A stretch of 64,000 nt of DNA from Geojedonia litorea (GTDB lineage Bacteria > Bacteroidota > Bacteroidia > Flavobacteriales > Flavobacteriaceae), in NCBI RefSeq assembly GCF_042654525.1, contig NZ_JBHSGP010000014.1, positions 868,001 to 932,000 on the forward strand, in the 5' to 3' direction. Position 1 is the first letter of the stretch; each line of letters starts with the position of its first letter. This document shows, piece by piece, positions 9,911 to 15,619 of this stretch. The notes below the pieces were generated by a model. It ran no database searches and was not told the origin of the DNA. It saw only the letters and a program-made list of their open reading frames with translations. The translations under genes and the position numbers were made by a program.

Positions 9911-10041
9911 TACAAATGAATTTATAATTTTAGCATAGGTAATTTGCTAGATTTCAAAATTACGAAATATTTCAGCCGAAACTTTAAGTTAGTTTAATTC
10001 GGGTTTTTTAAGTATTTTTAGAATTATTAAAGTATAGCATT

Positions 10042-10509
10042 ATGGGTATTAAAAGTTTTCTAGCCGCACGAAAAGAACAAAAGAAGAATACAGGAGACGT
10101 TCCCTTGAAGGTGAGTGATTATATGACAACTAAATTAATTACGTTTAAGTCTGACCAAAGAATTGAAAACGTGATTGACACCCTGATAAAGCATCGAATT
10201 TCTGGTGGACCAGTAGTTAATGAAAAGAATGAGCTTATTGGTGTAATTTCTGAAGGTGATTGTATTAAACAAATTAGTGAAAGTCGGTATTACAATATGC
10301 CTATGGACAACCAAACGGTAGAAAAGCATATGGTTAAAAATGTTGAAACCATTGATGGTAACATGAATATATTTGATGCTGCCAATAAGTTTTTAGAATC
10401 TAAACGGAGGCGTTTCCCGATTGTTGAAAATGGAAAATTAGTTGGCCAAATAAGTCAAAAAGATATTTTAAAAGCCGCCTTAAAATTAAAAGGGCATACT
10501 TGGAAATAA
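10042..10509 (+). CDS. Tandem CBS-domain protein
   Basis: The 155-residue protein consists of two CBS domains (about residues 25-80 and 95-150): VSDYMTTKLITFKSDQRIENV with GPVVNEKNELIGVISEGD, then VEKHMVKNVETIDG with RRFPIVENGKLVGQISQKDIL. Such stand-alone pairs bind adenine nucleotides and act as energy sensors in the cytoplasm. It has no fused effector domain. The gene is convergent with the zinc-ribbon gene, only 5 bp apart. Partner unknown. Confidence 0.88.
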   Translation: MGIKSFLAARKEQKKNTGDVPLKVSDYMTTKLITFKSDQRIENVIDTLIKHRISGGPVVNEKNELIGVISEGDCIKQISESRYYNMPMDNQTVEKHMVKNVETIDGNMNIFDAANKFLESKRRRFPIVENGKLVGQISQKDILKAALKLKGHTWK

Positions 10510-10514
10510 TTACC

Positions 10515-10865
10515 TTAAGATTCTCGCTTGACTAATGCGAAATAATCACCTTCTATAGGAAGATATCCTTGGTCGTAAATAAAATAGTATATAGTTCCTG
10601 CCTTTGTGGTATATATACTTGTGAAATAATTAAAATCAAATCCTTTTTCGATAAGTTTTGCTTTCGAGACTTTGGTCTTTTGTTCTGGATTTAATTCTTC
10701 GAGTATTCTGTAGTTTTTACGAAGTCTATTATTGGTGTTTCTAATGAGGTTTTTACTGTCTTTATTGATACTGTTATTATATGAATTTCGGCAAGCGTCG
10801 CTACAGAATTTTTTGTCAGTACGGCCAACTATTTTTTCGCCACATTCTTTACATTTTTTTTGCAT
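10515..10865 (-). CDS. Zinc-ribbon protein of unknown function
   Basis: The 116-residue protein starts MQKKCKECGEKIVGRTDKKF followed by CSDAC, giving two CxxC-type cysteine pairs at residues 5/8 and 21/25. This is the treble-clef/zinc-ribbon pattern of small DUF2116-like proteins. A basic helix region and a compact C-terminal half follow (YYFIYDQGYLPIEGDYFALV). It is the last gene of a tight operon with the GNAT and DinB genes (2 bp and 3 bp gaps). The function is not known; nucleic-acid binding is plausible. Confidence 0.7.
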   Translation of the reverse strand: MQKKCKECGEKIVGRTDKKFCSDACRNSYNNSINKDSKNLIRNTNNRLRKNYRILEELNPEQKTKVSKAKLIEKGFDFNYFTSIYTTKAGTIYYFIYDQGYLPIEGDYFALVKRES

Positions 10866-10867
10866 GG

Positions 10868-11395
10868 TTATGATTTTGAAATGTTATACCAACGAAGCTG
10901 CATTTGCAAGTCTTCATCATAAAAGTCTTCAATATAATTTAGACCAATTTTCAAAAGGACATGATGTGAAGCGTCGTTCTCTTGATGGGTTATTCCGTAA
11001 ATAGTATTTAGATTCATTGTATTTAAACCATAGTCTAGAACTGCTTTTGCAGATTCGGTTGCATAGCCCTTTCCCCAAAAACGTTTGATGATGCGGTAAC
11101 CAACATCATAAAAATTAACATGTCCATTCATAGGTTTTGTATAATATTTAAGCCCTGACCAACCCATGAATTCATGGGTTTGTTTATTAATCATGGCCCA
11201 TCTACCAATTCCAAATGTGCGGTACTGTTCAATAACATCATTAATATATGCTTCTGATTGTTTTTTGGTTGTAAACGCTTTGTTACCAAGATAACGATGA
11301 ACATCGTGGTCTGAATCGAGTTCGAACATATCCTCAATATCCGTGGGAAGCATATGCCTTAAAAGTAAACGTTCGGTTTCGATATGAAATTCCAT
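10868..11395 (-). CDS. GNAT-family N-acetyltransferase (RimJ/RimL-like)
   Basis: The 175-residue acetyltransferase has the typical opening TERLLLRHMLPTDIEDMFEL and the acetyl-CoA-binding region VGYRIIKRFWGKGYATESAKAV (about 100-120). The C-terminal LLKIGLNYIEDFYDED is also typical. Members acetylate ribosomal protein N-termini or small molecules. It is the middle gene of the DinB/GNAT/zinc-ribbon operon. Substrate unknown. Confidence 0.88.
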   Translation of the reverse strand: MEFHIETERLLLRHMLPTDIEDMFELDSDHDVHRYLGNKAFTTKKQSEAYINDVIEQYRTFGIGRWAMINKQTHEFMGWSGLKYYTKPMNGHVNFYDVGYRIIKRFWGKGYATESAKAVLDYGLNTMNLNTIYGITHQENDASHHVLLKIGLNYIEDFYDEDLQMQLRWYNISKS

Positions 11396-11398
11396 TGC

Positions 11399-11923
11399 CT
11401 AAGTGTTCAAAAGTGGGAGATAGGCTTTCCAAGGACCAACTTCGGTTGTGTATTGCTTTGCCATAACACGCGACAGTTGAGCAATATGATTTAAATCGTG
11501 CACCACCCAAGTTGCCAATAATTGCTTAAGGGTCACGGTGCCTAATTCAGGGTGAGTAGCTTCAAGAAGCAGTTGATCTTCAGAAAGATTTAATGATTTT
11601 AAGTGGTTCAAATTTTGTTCCCTTAAAACTGAAAACTCATCTAGCAATTCCAAAAGTGTTTTTCCTTTAGAGTTTTCAAATTGTGCAAATCGATCAAATA
11701 ACTCAAAAGTTTTGTCAGGCGCATCACTTAATATTATTTGCATACGTGCAATCCAATCGGTTTTCTCACCATGAATGAGATGCCCAACAATATCAAATGC
11801 ACTCCAAGTGTTTTCGCCTTCAGTGCAAAAAATCCAGTCGTCAGATAGTTTTGACAAGAACGTATTGAGAACTTTAGGTGTTTGCTCCAAAACCTCTAAA
11901 GCATGATCTATGGTGTATTTCAT
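11399..11923 (-). CDS. DinB-family protein
   Basis: The 174-residue DinB/YfiT-like four-helix bundle has histidines placed as metal ligands: VGHLIHGEKTDW and the C-terminal WVVHDLNHIAQLSRVM. Members are metal-binding and include thiol-dependent transferases. I chose the ATG at 11923 (MKYTIDHALEVL). The open frame extends to an ATG at 11938, but that codon lies inside the inverted repeat of the neighbouring insertion element and so is probably not the ancestral start. The insertion sits 10 bp upstream, so the native promoter of this three-gene operon has probably been displaced. Confidence 0.82.
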   Translation of the reverse strand: MKYTIDHALEVLEQTPKVLNTFLSKLSDDWIFCTEGENTWSAFDIVGHLIHGEKTDWIARMQIILSDAPDKTFELFDRFAQFENSKGKTLLELLDEFSVLREQNLNHLKSLNLSEDQLLLEATHPELGTVTLKQLLATWVVHDLNHIAQLSRVMAKQYTTEVGPWKAYLPLLNT

Positions 11924-11933
11924 TCTCCAAATA

Positions 11934-11958
11934 GGCATCTATATACAATGTGGGACAA
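11934..11958 (+). repeat. Left terminal inverted repeat, 25 bp
   Basis: This is an exact reverse complement of 15572-15596. The outer end is GGCATC. It overlaps the upstream-most possible start codon of the DinB gene (11936-11938). Confidence 0.85.
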
Positions 11959-12033
11959 ATCCAAATTAAATAGACGGCTTTTTAAGTGTTAGATATTCAG
12001 TTAAACAGCTAAAAATAATGACACAAAATATAT

Positions 12034-12492
12034 CTAAAATCTTTCAGATGATTTTAAGACCCTTAAAAACTCTGTGTAATACTCGTTCACAAGTTTCTGG
12101 CCGTCAGACCTTGACTGTGGAGTATAATACCTGTCAATGTCTAGATCATCAATGTTTCCAAACCTTAAATGTTTCGACATTTCACGCAATAGAACAATTA
12201 AGTACTTCCCACTGTCGGAAATCTCGGGAGAGTTTGGGGAGGTCGCTTTGTAGAGATCCGTATATGCTTCACGAATTTTCGGAACATCGTGAAAAACAGC
12301 GTCAATTTGATTCAAGGCAATAACATACTCATCCGTTCTAGGTGTAAGCCCTCTTTGACCCATAAGCACTCTAAACAAATCCATTTGTCGATTTGTTACC
12401 TCTCTTTTTTTGTCTATTAATCTTGTTACCTGAACCGCTATCAAAGGGGATAGAAGAATAGCTGCAATTGTTATCATATCTGAAAACTCCAT
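12034..12492 (-). CDS. DUF6680-like membrane-anchored protein (element cargo)
   Basis: The 152-residue protein has one N-terminal membrane segment (MITIAAILLSPLIAVQVTRL, residues 6-25). A basic DKKREVTNRQMDLFRVLM segment and a soluble helical region follow. The order of a membrane helix, KRxxxxRQMDLFRVLM and ALNQIDAVFH resembles the family I know as DUF6680, whose function is unknown. It is the first gene inside the left end of the element. A 101-residue open frame on the opposite strand is a shadow. Confidence 0.65.
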   Translation of the reverse strand: MEFSDMITIAAILLSPLIAVQVTRLIDKKREVTNRQMDLFRVLMGQRGLTPRTDEYVIALNQIDAVFHDVPKIREAYTDLYKATSPNSPEISDSGKYLIVLLREMSKHLRFGNIDDLDIDRYYTPQSRSDGQKLVNEYYTEFLRVLKSSERF

Positions 12493-12599
12493 ATCTATAC
12501 ATTTAAATGGTTTTTATTTAATAACAAATTAATATAATTTTTTATTACTAAATAATATTTATGATAATTACAGTTTAAAATTATATCGTATAAAGTTAA

Positions 12600-12836
12600 C
12601 TAGACTTTATCGTTCTCTATTCTTTGAAGAGTATAATTAATTGAAGTAACATCACTAGTAAACTCGTATATCCCTTTTTCTATTATAATTGACCTATAAT
12701 GGTTTCTAGACATGATGCCTCTATCAATTTTCTTTAATTCCTTTATAAGGTCGGCAAAATTTGATGAAGCATATACGACCTTATTGTTAGATATTGCTAC
12801 AAAAATATTTCCAATTCTTTTATTGAATTTTGACAT
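12600..12836 (-). CDS. Small hypothetical protein (element cargo)
   Basis: The 78-residue protein contains VAISNNKVVYASSNFADLIKELKKI, which loosely resembles DUF5678-type sequences (a beta-hairpin followed by a helix). The rest is unrecognised. Its start codon lies inside a 24-bp palindrome at 12831-12854, which suggests its expression is controlled by a dimeric repressor. No RNA or DNA function can be assigned. Confidence 0.55.
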   Translation of the reverse strand: MSKFNKRIGNIFVAISNNKVVYASSNFADLIKELKKIDRGIMSRNHYRSIIIEKGIYEFTSDVTSINYTLQRIENDKV

Positions 12837-12854
12837 ATAAGCACTTATATGTCA
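12831..12854. promoter_or_regulatory. Perfect palindrome over the start codon, candidate operator
   Basis: Arms TGACATATAA (12831-12840) and TTATATGTCA (12845-12854) are perfect reverse complements separated by 4 nt. The palindrome covers the start codon of the 78-aa gene. It also lies just upstream of a plus-strand TATATTTG box at 12866-12873, so a bound dimer could act on both directions. The small ribbon-helix-helix protein in the same element is a possible binder (inference). Confidence 0.55.
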
Positions 12855-12865
12855 AAAGTATTCAT

Positions 12866-12873
12866 TATATTTG
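12866..12873 (+). promoter_or_regulatory. Candidate -7 box, plus strand
   Basis: TATATTTG matches the Bacteroidetes TAnnTTTG element. It would start a plus-strand transcript near 12880, running into a hairpin-rich region without an obvious coding frame. Confidence 0.35.
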
Positions 12874-12881
12874 TGTTAAAC

Positions 12882-12912
12882 AAAAAAACGCCAGTATTTC
12901 AGTACTGACGTT
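12882..12912 (-). terminator. Intrinsic terminator, minus strand
   Basis: Arms at 12887-12896 and 12903-12912 pair over 10 bp (one G-U pair on the minus-strand RNA) around a 6-nt loop. On the minus strand seven T follow. It would stop transcription arriving from the right before the 78-aa gene. Confidence 0.6.
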
Positions 12913-13013
12913 TAATTAGGTAATCTTTGGAATGTTTAGTTTAAAGTCAATGGATCGTTTAACTAATTTGACTTTCAGCTTTACATACACTGATAAAACC
13001 TTTGATTACTCTC

Positions 13014-13055
13014 TTAAAAAAAGCTAAATGACATACTATTGTTCAATCATTTAGC
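13014..13055 (-). terminator. Intrinsic terminator, minus strand
   Basis: Arms GCTAAATGA (13023-13031) and TCATTTAGC (13047-13055) are perfect complements. On the minus strand the stem is followed by a run of seven T (13016-13022). It lies just downstream of the candidate 36-aa open frame. Confidence 0.65.
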
Positions 13056-13068
13056 GTTACTGTTATAA

Positions 13069-13179
13069 CTACCTTGAGGTAGTTACCCGGGTTGTAACTT
13101 TCATGGGTACATACTTGTAGCCAGTTGAAGTTTTAACTCGAATACGTACAGTTTTAGTCGTTGTTCTTGTAACGGACAT
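13069..13179 (-). CDS. Candidate 36-residue basic micro-protein
   Basis: An ATG-initiated frame of 36 codons encodes a Thr/Lys/Arg/Val-rich peptide (MSVTRTTTKTVRIRVKTS, ending VTTRVTTSR). The stop codon lies in a perfect AACTACC/GGTAGTT hairpin, and a strong terminator follows at 13014-13055. A separate terminator lies upstream at 13239-13269, so the segment looks like an independent short transcript. The regular alternation of Val/Ile and Thr/Lys/Arg suggests beta-strands. It could equally be a non-coding RNA. No family recognised. Confidence 0.35.
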   Translation of the reverse strand: MSVTRTTTKTVRIRVKTSTGYKYVPMKVTTRVTTSR

Positions 13180-13238
13180 TTCTAAAACGGTATTTGATAG
13201 AGAGCTAATACTAAACACGTCTCTCTGTCGTGTCAAAT

Positions 13239-13269
13239 AAAAGGGTGCTACTGCGAATAGTACCCTTTT
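13239..13269. terminator. Bidirectional terminator hairpin downstream of the RHH gene
   Basis: Arms AAAAGGGT (13239-13246) and ACCCTTTT (13262-13269), with extra internal pairing, are bordered by T-rich sequence on both strands. On the minus strand it follows the ribbon-helix-helix gene by 6 bp. Confidence 0.6.
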
Positions 13270-13275
13270 GCTTTT

Positions 13276-13437
13276 TTAAATCCGATTCAAAGCACTAGTT
13301 CGAGCTTCACGGATTAGGATTGTTTCAATATAGTTATTGAAATTCCTGTTGTCTTTTTTAGCAAGAGTTTCTAATTTTTCAATAAGAGACTCATCCAACC
13401 GAATGGTTTTTGTTTTTGTTTGCTTTTCTTTAGACAT
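13276..13437 (-). CDS. Ribbon-helix-helix (CopG/Arc-like) DNA-binding protein, 53 aa
   Basis: The short frame encodes MSKEKQTKTKTIRLDESLIE and continues KLETLAKKDNRNFNNYIETI. This is the ribbon-helix-helix pattern: a beta-strand KTIRLDE, helix A LIEKLETLAKKD, a turn NRN and helix B FNNYIETILIREA. Such proteins bind DNA as dimers and serve as antitoxins or as copy-number or element regulators. No toxin gene directly follows it, so it is more likely a repressor of the element or an orphan antitoxin. Palindromes at 12831, 13844 and 13882 are candidate targets (inference). Confidence 0.75.
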   Translation of the reverse strand: MSKEKQTKTKTIRLDESLIEKLETLAKKDNRNFNNYIETILIREARTSALNRI

Positions 13438-13597
13438 GATTGAAAAAAATTTATATTAACAGCATTACTAATTTAGTAAATGATATCAATTGTATTCTTT
13501 TTCGAATAAAATATTGTTAACATCTTTTTAACAATCAATATGTTACCATAAAATCAATAGTGCTTTACTTTATAAATCTTGTAACTCCCAAATTCAA

Positions 13598-13795
13598 TTG
13601 GGTATTCTTCTTTGCGAACTAAAGTCCAATAACTCGGAAAGTCTGGATCATCAAGTAATCGAGAAACATTTGGAGCGTTATCTGGATGAATACAGCGCAC
13701 GTTTCAATATACGTTCTTTGACAAGCCAAGAAAGGTTTGAGAAGTTTTTGGTCGGTAGCGAAAGTGATTTAAGCTATAAGAGGTTAACTATATAA
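13598..13795 (+). pseudogene. C-terminal fragment of an IS1595/ISXO2-type transposase
   Basis: The last 50 residues (EKHLERYLDEYSARFNIR, then SLTSQERFEKFLV and YKRLT) match the conserved end of DDE transposases of the ISXO2 group, where the usual form is KHLxRYLDEFxFRYNxR followed by a degenerate tail. Only about 65 codons remain of the roughly 250-300 expected. The zinc-binding N-terminus and the first catalytic acids are missing, and no matching remnant is visible upstream. It cannot be active. It supports IS1595 ancestry for the surrounding element. Confidence 0.75.
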
Positions 13796-13843
13796 AATAT
13801 TGTATTTATGCTTTTTAAGTATTTTTAACACAAGACAGTATTG

Positions 13844-13856
13844 TTATTAGTAATAA
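13844..13856. promoter_or_regulatory. Short perfect palindrome upstream of the HEPN module
   Basis: TTATTA-G-TAATAA is a perfect 13-nt palindrome about 50 bp upstream of the TACATTTG promoter box. It may be an auxiliary operator. Its AT-only composition lowers confidence. Confidence 0.3.
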
Positions 13857-13881
13857 TTTGTATAGATTTACTATGATATAC

Positions 13882-13909
13882 AAAAGTTTAAAAACTTTTA
13901 GTACATTTG
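13882..13909 (+). promoter_or_regulatory. Promoter with embedded operator for the HEPN/acidic/SecB-like module
   Basis: The -7 element TACATTTG (13902-13909, followed by CGTCCC) fits the Bacteroidetes TAnnTTTG consensus exactly. Directly upstream, AAAAGTTT (13882-13889) and AAACTTTT (13892-13899) form a palindrome that fills the spacer and -33 region. A dimer bound there would block transcription, as in autoregulated toxin-antitoxin operons. The box also implies that translation starts downstream of about 13917. Confidence 0.6.
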
Positions 13910-13935
13910 CGTCCCTTAAAAAAACATATAAAATA

Positions 13936-14355
13936 TTGAGTTATTTAAAGGCTAAATCAGTTTTCAATTTAGATGCTGCGGAGGTTTTAATAGAAAAACA
14001 TCAATGTTATGCACCAAGTGTACATTGTTCCTATTTTGGGTGTTTTCAATTCATTAAATCAAAACTAAATGAAATTGGCATTACATACGCCAAAATGGAG
14101 CAAGATATTAATCTTTCAAAACAAAATGGAGGAACCCCTCTTACATCACATAAATATCCAATATCATTAATGCTTAAAAGAATTGAAGAGAAGACGGATG
14201 TTTATTACAAAAGAGAATTACAAAATAAAATCAAAACTCTTAAAGTGTATAGAGAAGAATCCGATTATTTTAACGAAGAAGTAGATTATAATAAAAGTAA
14301 TACTGCGTTAAAATTGAGTCGGGAAATTATAAAATCAATAAAAATAAAATTGTAA
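13936..14355 (+). CDS. HEPN-type protein, candidate toxin of a TAC-like module
   Basis: The helical protein contains the HEPN-type segment YAPSVHCSYFGCFQFIKSKL. A C-terminal segment KIKTLKVYREESDYFNEEVD follows, then an ALKLSREIIKSI helix; the R-x-x-S/A-D-Y pattern occurs in nucleotidyltransferase-associated HEPN proteins. The frame is open from 13858 (TTG) with an ATG at 13873, but a promoter box at 13902-13909 falls inside that extension, so I favour TTG 13936 (139 aa). The protein is Lys-rich and basic. I do not see the Rx4-6H motif of RNase-type HEPN toxins. The next gene starts immediately after the stop codon. The toxin role is inferred from order and neighbours. Confidence 0.65.
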   Translation: MSYLKAKSVFNLDAAEVLIEKHQCYAPSVHCSYFGCFQFIKSKLNEIGITYAKMEQDINLSKQNGGTPLTSHKYPISLMLKRIEEKTDVYYKRELQNKIKTLKVYREESDYFNEEVDYNKSNTALKLSREIIKSIKIKL

Positions 14356-14874
14356 ATGGAGTCCATAACCTTTTTAAAAAATAATTTAGTTTCCCTTCAC
14401 AATGTTTGTCCTTATTTAGATATTGCATACGAGTATAGAGATTATATTAATACTCATATTATAAAAGTAAAACCAATAGAATGTTATAATTCAGATAACT
14501 TATATATTGACCAACAAATTTCTTTAGAGAATGAATTTGAGGATTTGTTTCCAAATCAAGAAGTTCTTTTCATCACAGAAAACGAGTTAATTGAAATTAA
14601 AAATCCATTGCTTGAATTAAAGAGCAATAAAATTCTTGATTATCATATTGATTTTGAGGAAGTACATCATGAGGAAATTAATTTTGAGGCTTTTATTGAT
14701 TTTGACTTTTTAACTCAAAGTATTGATTATACTACATTTGAAGAAATTGACTTTATAGAAATTAAATCTCAATGTAACAACAACATACCAATAGAAATTC
14801 CACCGACTAAAAAATGGTGGTCACTTAAAAATAAAAAAAACTCCAACAAAGAATTGGAGTTTTTTTTTAATTAA
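14356..14874 (+). CDS. Acidic partner protein, candidate antitoxin
   Basis: The 172-residue protein is very rich in Glu, Asp and Ile and opposite in charge to its neighbour. Residues 1-90 look like a compact alpha/beta domain (FLKNNLVSLHNVCPYLDIAYEY, then IIKVKPIECYN and FPNQEVLFITENELIEIKNP). Residues 95-150 are a low-complexity acidic stretch, and a short basic/aromatic tail (PPTKKWWSLKNKK) precedes the end. The ATG directly abuts the stop of the HEPN-like gene, so the two are translationally coupled. The aromatic tail could be the chaperone-addiction region that antitoxins of TAC systems carry, but that is inference. I do not recognise a named family. Confidence 0.65.
   Translation: MESITFLKNNLVSLHNVCPYLDIAYEYRDYINTHIIKVKPIECYNSDNLYIDQQISLENEFEDLFPNQEVLFITENELIEIKNPLLELKSNKILDYHIDFEEVHHEEINFEAFIDFDFLTQSIDYTTFEEIDFIEIKSQCNNNIPIEIPPTKKWWSLKNKKNSNKELEFFFN
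14833..14868 (+). terminator. Intrinsic terminator inside the end of the antitoxin-like gene
   Basis: Arms at 14833-14846 and 14854-14867 (core CTCCAA / TTGGAG with flanking A- and T-runs) form a stem with a 7-nt loop and a T-run. The hairpin encodes the last residues (NSNKELEFFFN) of the acidic protein. It would let only part of the transcripts continue into the SecB-like gene, which starts 9 nt after the stop codon. Confidence 0.75.
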
Positions 14875-14883
14875 ATTTGTAAT

Positions 14884-15303
14884 ATGGCAGAAGCAAAAAA
14901 GGCATCGTTTAGTTTTAAAGCGTTTAGAGTACCTAATTTTTCTTATAATGATTCAGAAAATCAAGAGCCTGAATTAATATTAGATTTTAATCCAACAGGA
15001 AAGTTTAATTCTAAATCAGGAGTATTTTTTCTAACTTTAGAATTTAAAGGTTTTGAAAAAGGAAAAGAAAACAACCCTATAATTCAGATAAAAAGCATAT
15101 CTGAATTTAAGTTTTCAAAACCCTTAAATTCAGAAGAAATTCCTATTTATTTTTTTAGTAATTCAATTGCAATCGTATTCCCTTATTTAAGAGCGTTTAT
15201 TAGTAATTTAACTTTACAATCAAATACAGGTGTAATGATGCTTGGATTGATGAATTTTACAGGTATGGGAGATGATCTCAAGAGAAATACATCTTTTGAG
15301 TAA
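14884..15303 (+). CDS. SecB-like chaperone of a toxin-antitoxin-chaperone-like module
   Basis: The 139-residue protein follows the SecB fold. A beta-rich N-terminal half (ASFSFKAFRVPNFSYN, VFFLTLEFKGFEKG) leads to the conserved C-terminal block IAIVFPYLRAFISNLTLQ with GVMMLGLMNF. It aligns with the LLFPYARECITSMV and LNLAPVNF regions of E. coli SecB. Bacteroidetes housekeeping export does not usually rely on SecB. Solitary SecB-like proteins next to toxin-antitoxin pairs are the hallmark of TAC modules such as HigBA-Rv1957 and CmdTAC. There the chaperone folds the antitoxin and protects it from proteolysis. The gene lies behind an internal terminator, so it may be expressed at a lower level. 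Confidence 0.72.
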   Translation: MAEAKKASFSFKAFRVPNFSYNDSENQEPELILDFNPTGKFNSKSGVFFLTLEFKGFEKGKENNPIIQIKSISEFKFSKPLNSEEIPIYFFSNSIAIVFPYLRAFISNLTLQSNTGVMMLGLMNFTGMGDDLKRNTSFE

Positions 15304-15571
15304 GAAAAGTAGTCTAAACATTTAACAAAAGATGGATTATCATTATTTTAAAATAATGAAAGAAAGACAAAAAATAGCATCGGTTTTGACCGTATGGCAG
15401 GACTAAAGTATTGCCAAGTGCGACACGCTAATTGACAGAATTATCTTTGGTTTATTCAGCAAGATGCTAAACGCTCTGGAGTTCTGATTAAGTGGAACTA
15501 TAACCGTTGACCAAAGATCTTACTTCACAAAAAAAGTGGTAAAAACCACTCCCTTAAAGACTTATATTCCC
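15304..15571. other. Non-coding right arm of the element
   Basis: No intact frame is found. The segment 15380-15520 looks like degenerated coding or structured sequence; ATCTTTGGT (15443-15451) is inverted at 15510-15518. A tight AGTGGT/ACCACT hairpin (15535-15550) is followed by a T-run on the minus strand. I could not assign it to a family. Confidence 0.4.
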
Positions 15572-15596
15572 TTGTCCCACATTGTATATAGATGCC
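15572..15596 (-). repeat. Right terminal inverted repeat, 25 bp
   Basis: This is the exact reverse complement of 11934-11958. The outer end (read inward on the minus strand) begins GGCATC. The following 8 bp, CTCAAATA, resemble the left flank TCCAAATA. Confidence 0.85.
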
Positions 15597-15619
15597 CTCA
15601 AATATAATAAATATTCGTT

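Larger units (their letters stand above)
11934..15596. mobile_element. Cargo-carrying insertion element, IS1595-like, transposase decayed
   Basis: A 3.66-kb AT-rich segment is bounded by perfect 25-bp inverted repeats that start GGCATCTATA and end GGGACAA. The outside flanks are TCCAAATA (left) and CTCAAATA (right), identical at 6 of 8 positions, which would fit an aged 8-bp target duplication. An ISXO2/IS1595-type transposase fragment lies inside. IS1595-family elements are known for 8-bp duplications, ends beginning GG, and passenger genes. The cargo is a DUF6680-like gene, a small hypothetical gene, a ribbon-helix-helix gene and a HEPN/acidic/SecB-like module. It separates the dinB operon from ssb. 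Family assignment is inference; the repeats are seen directly. Confidence 0.6.

Noticed and set aside
12018..12323. 101-residue plus-strand open frame
   Set aside because: It lies antisense to the DUF6680-like gene, is rich in Cys/His/Gln without domain features, and has no promoter or neighbour support.
15380..15520. Possible decayed coding sequence near the right end of the element
   Set aside because: All six frames are broken and none matches a transposase or other family I recognise; kept only as part of the non-coding right arm.
11926..15604. Exact target-site duplication
   Set aside because: The flanks TCCAAATA and CTCAAATA match at only 6 of 8 positions, so a duplication is suggested but not claimed as exact.
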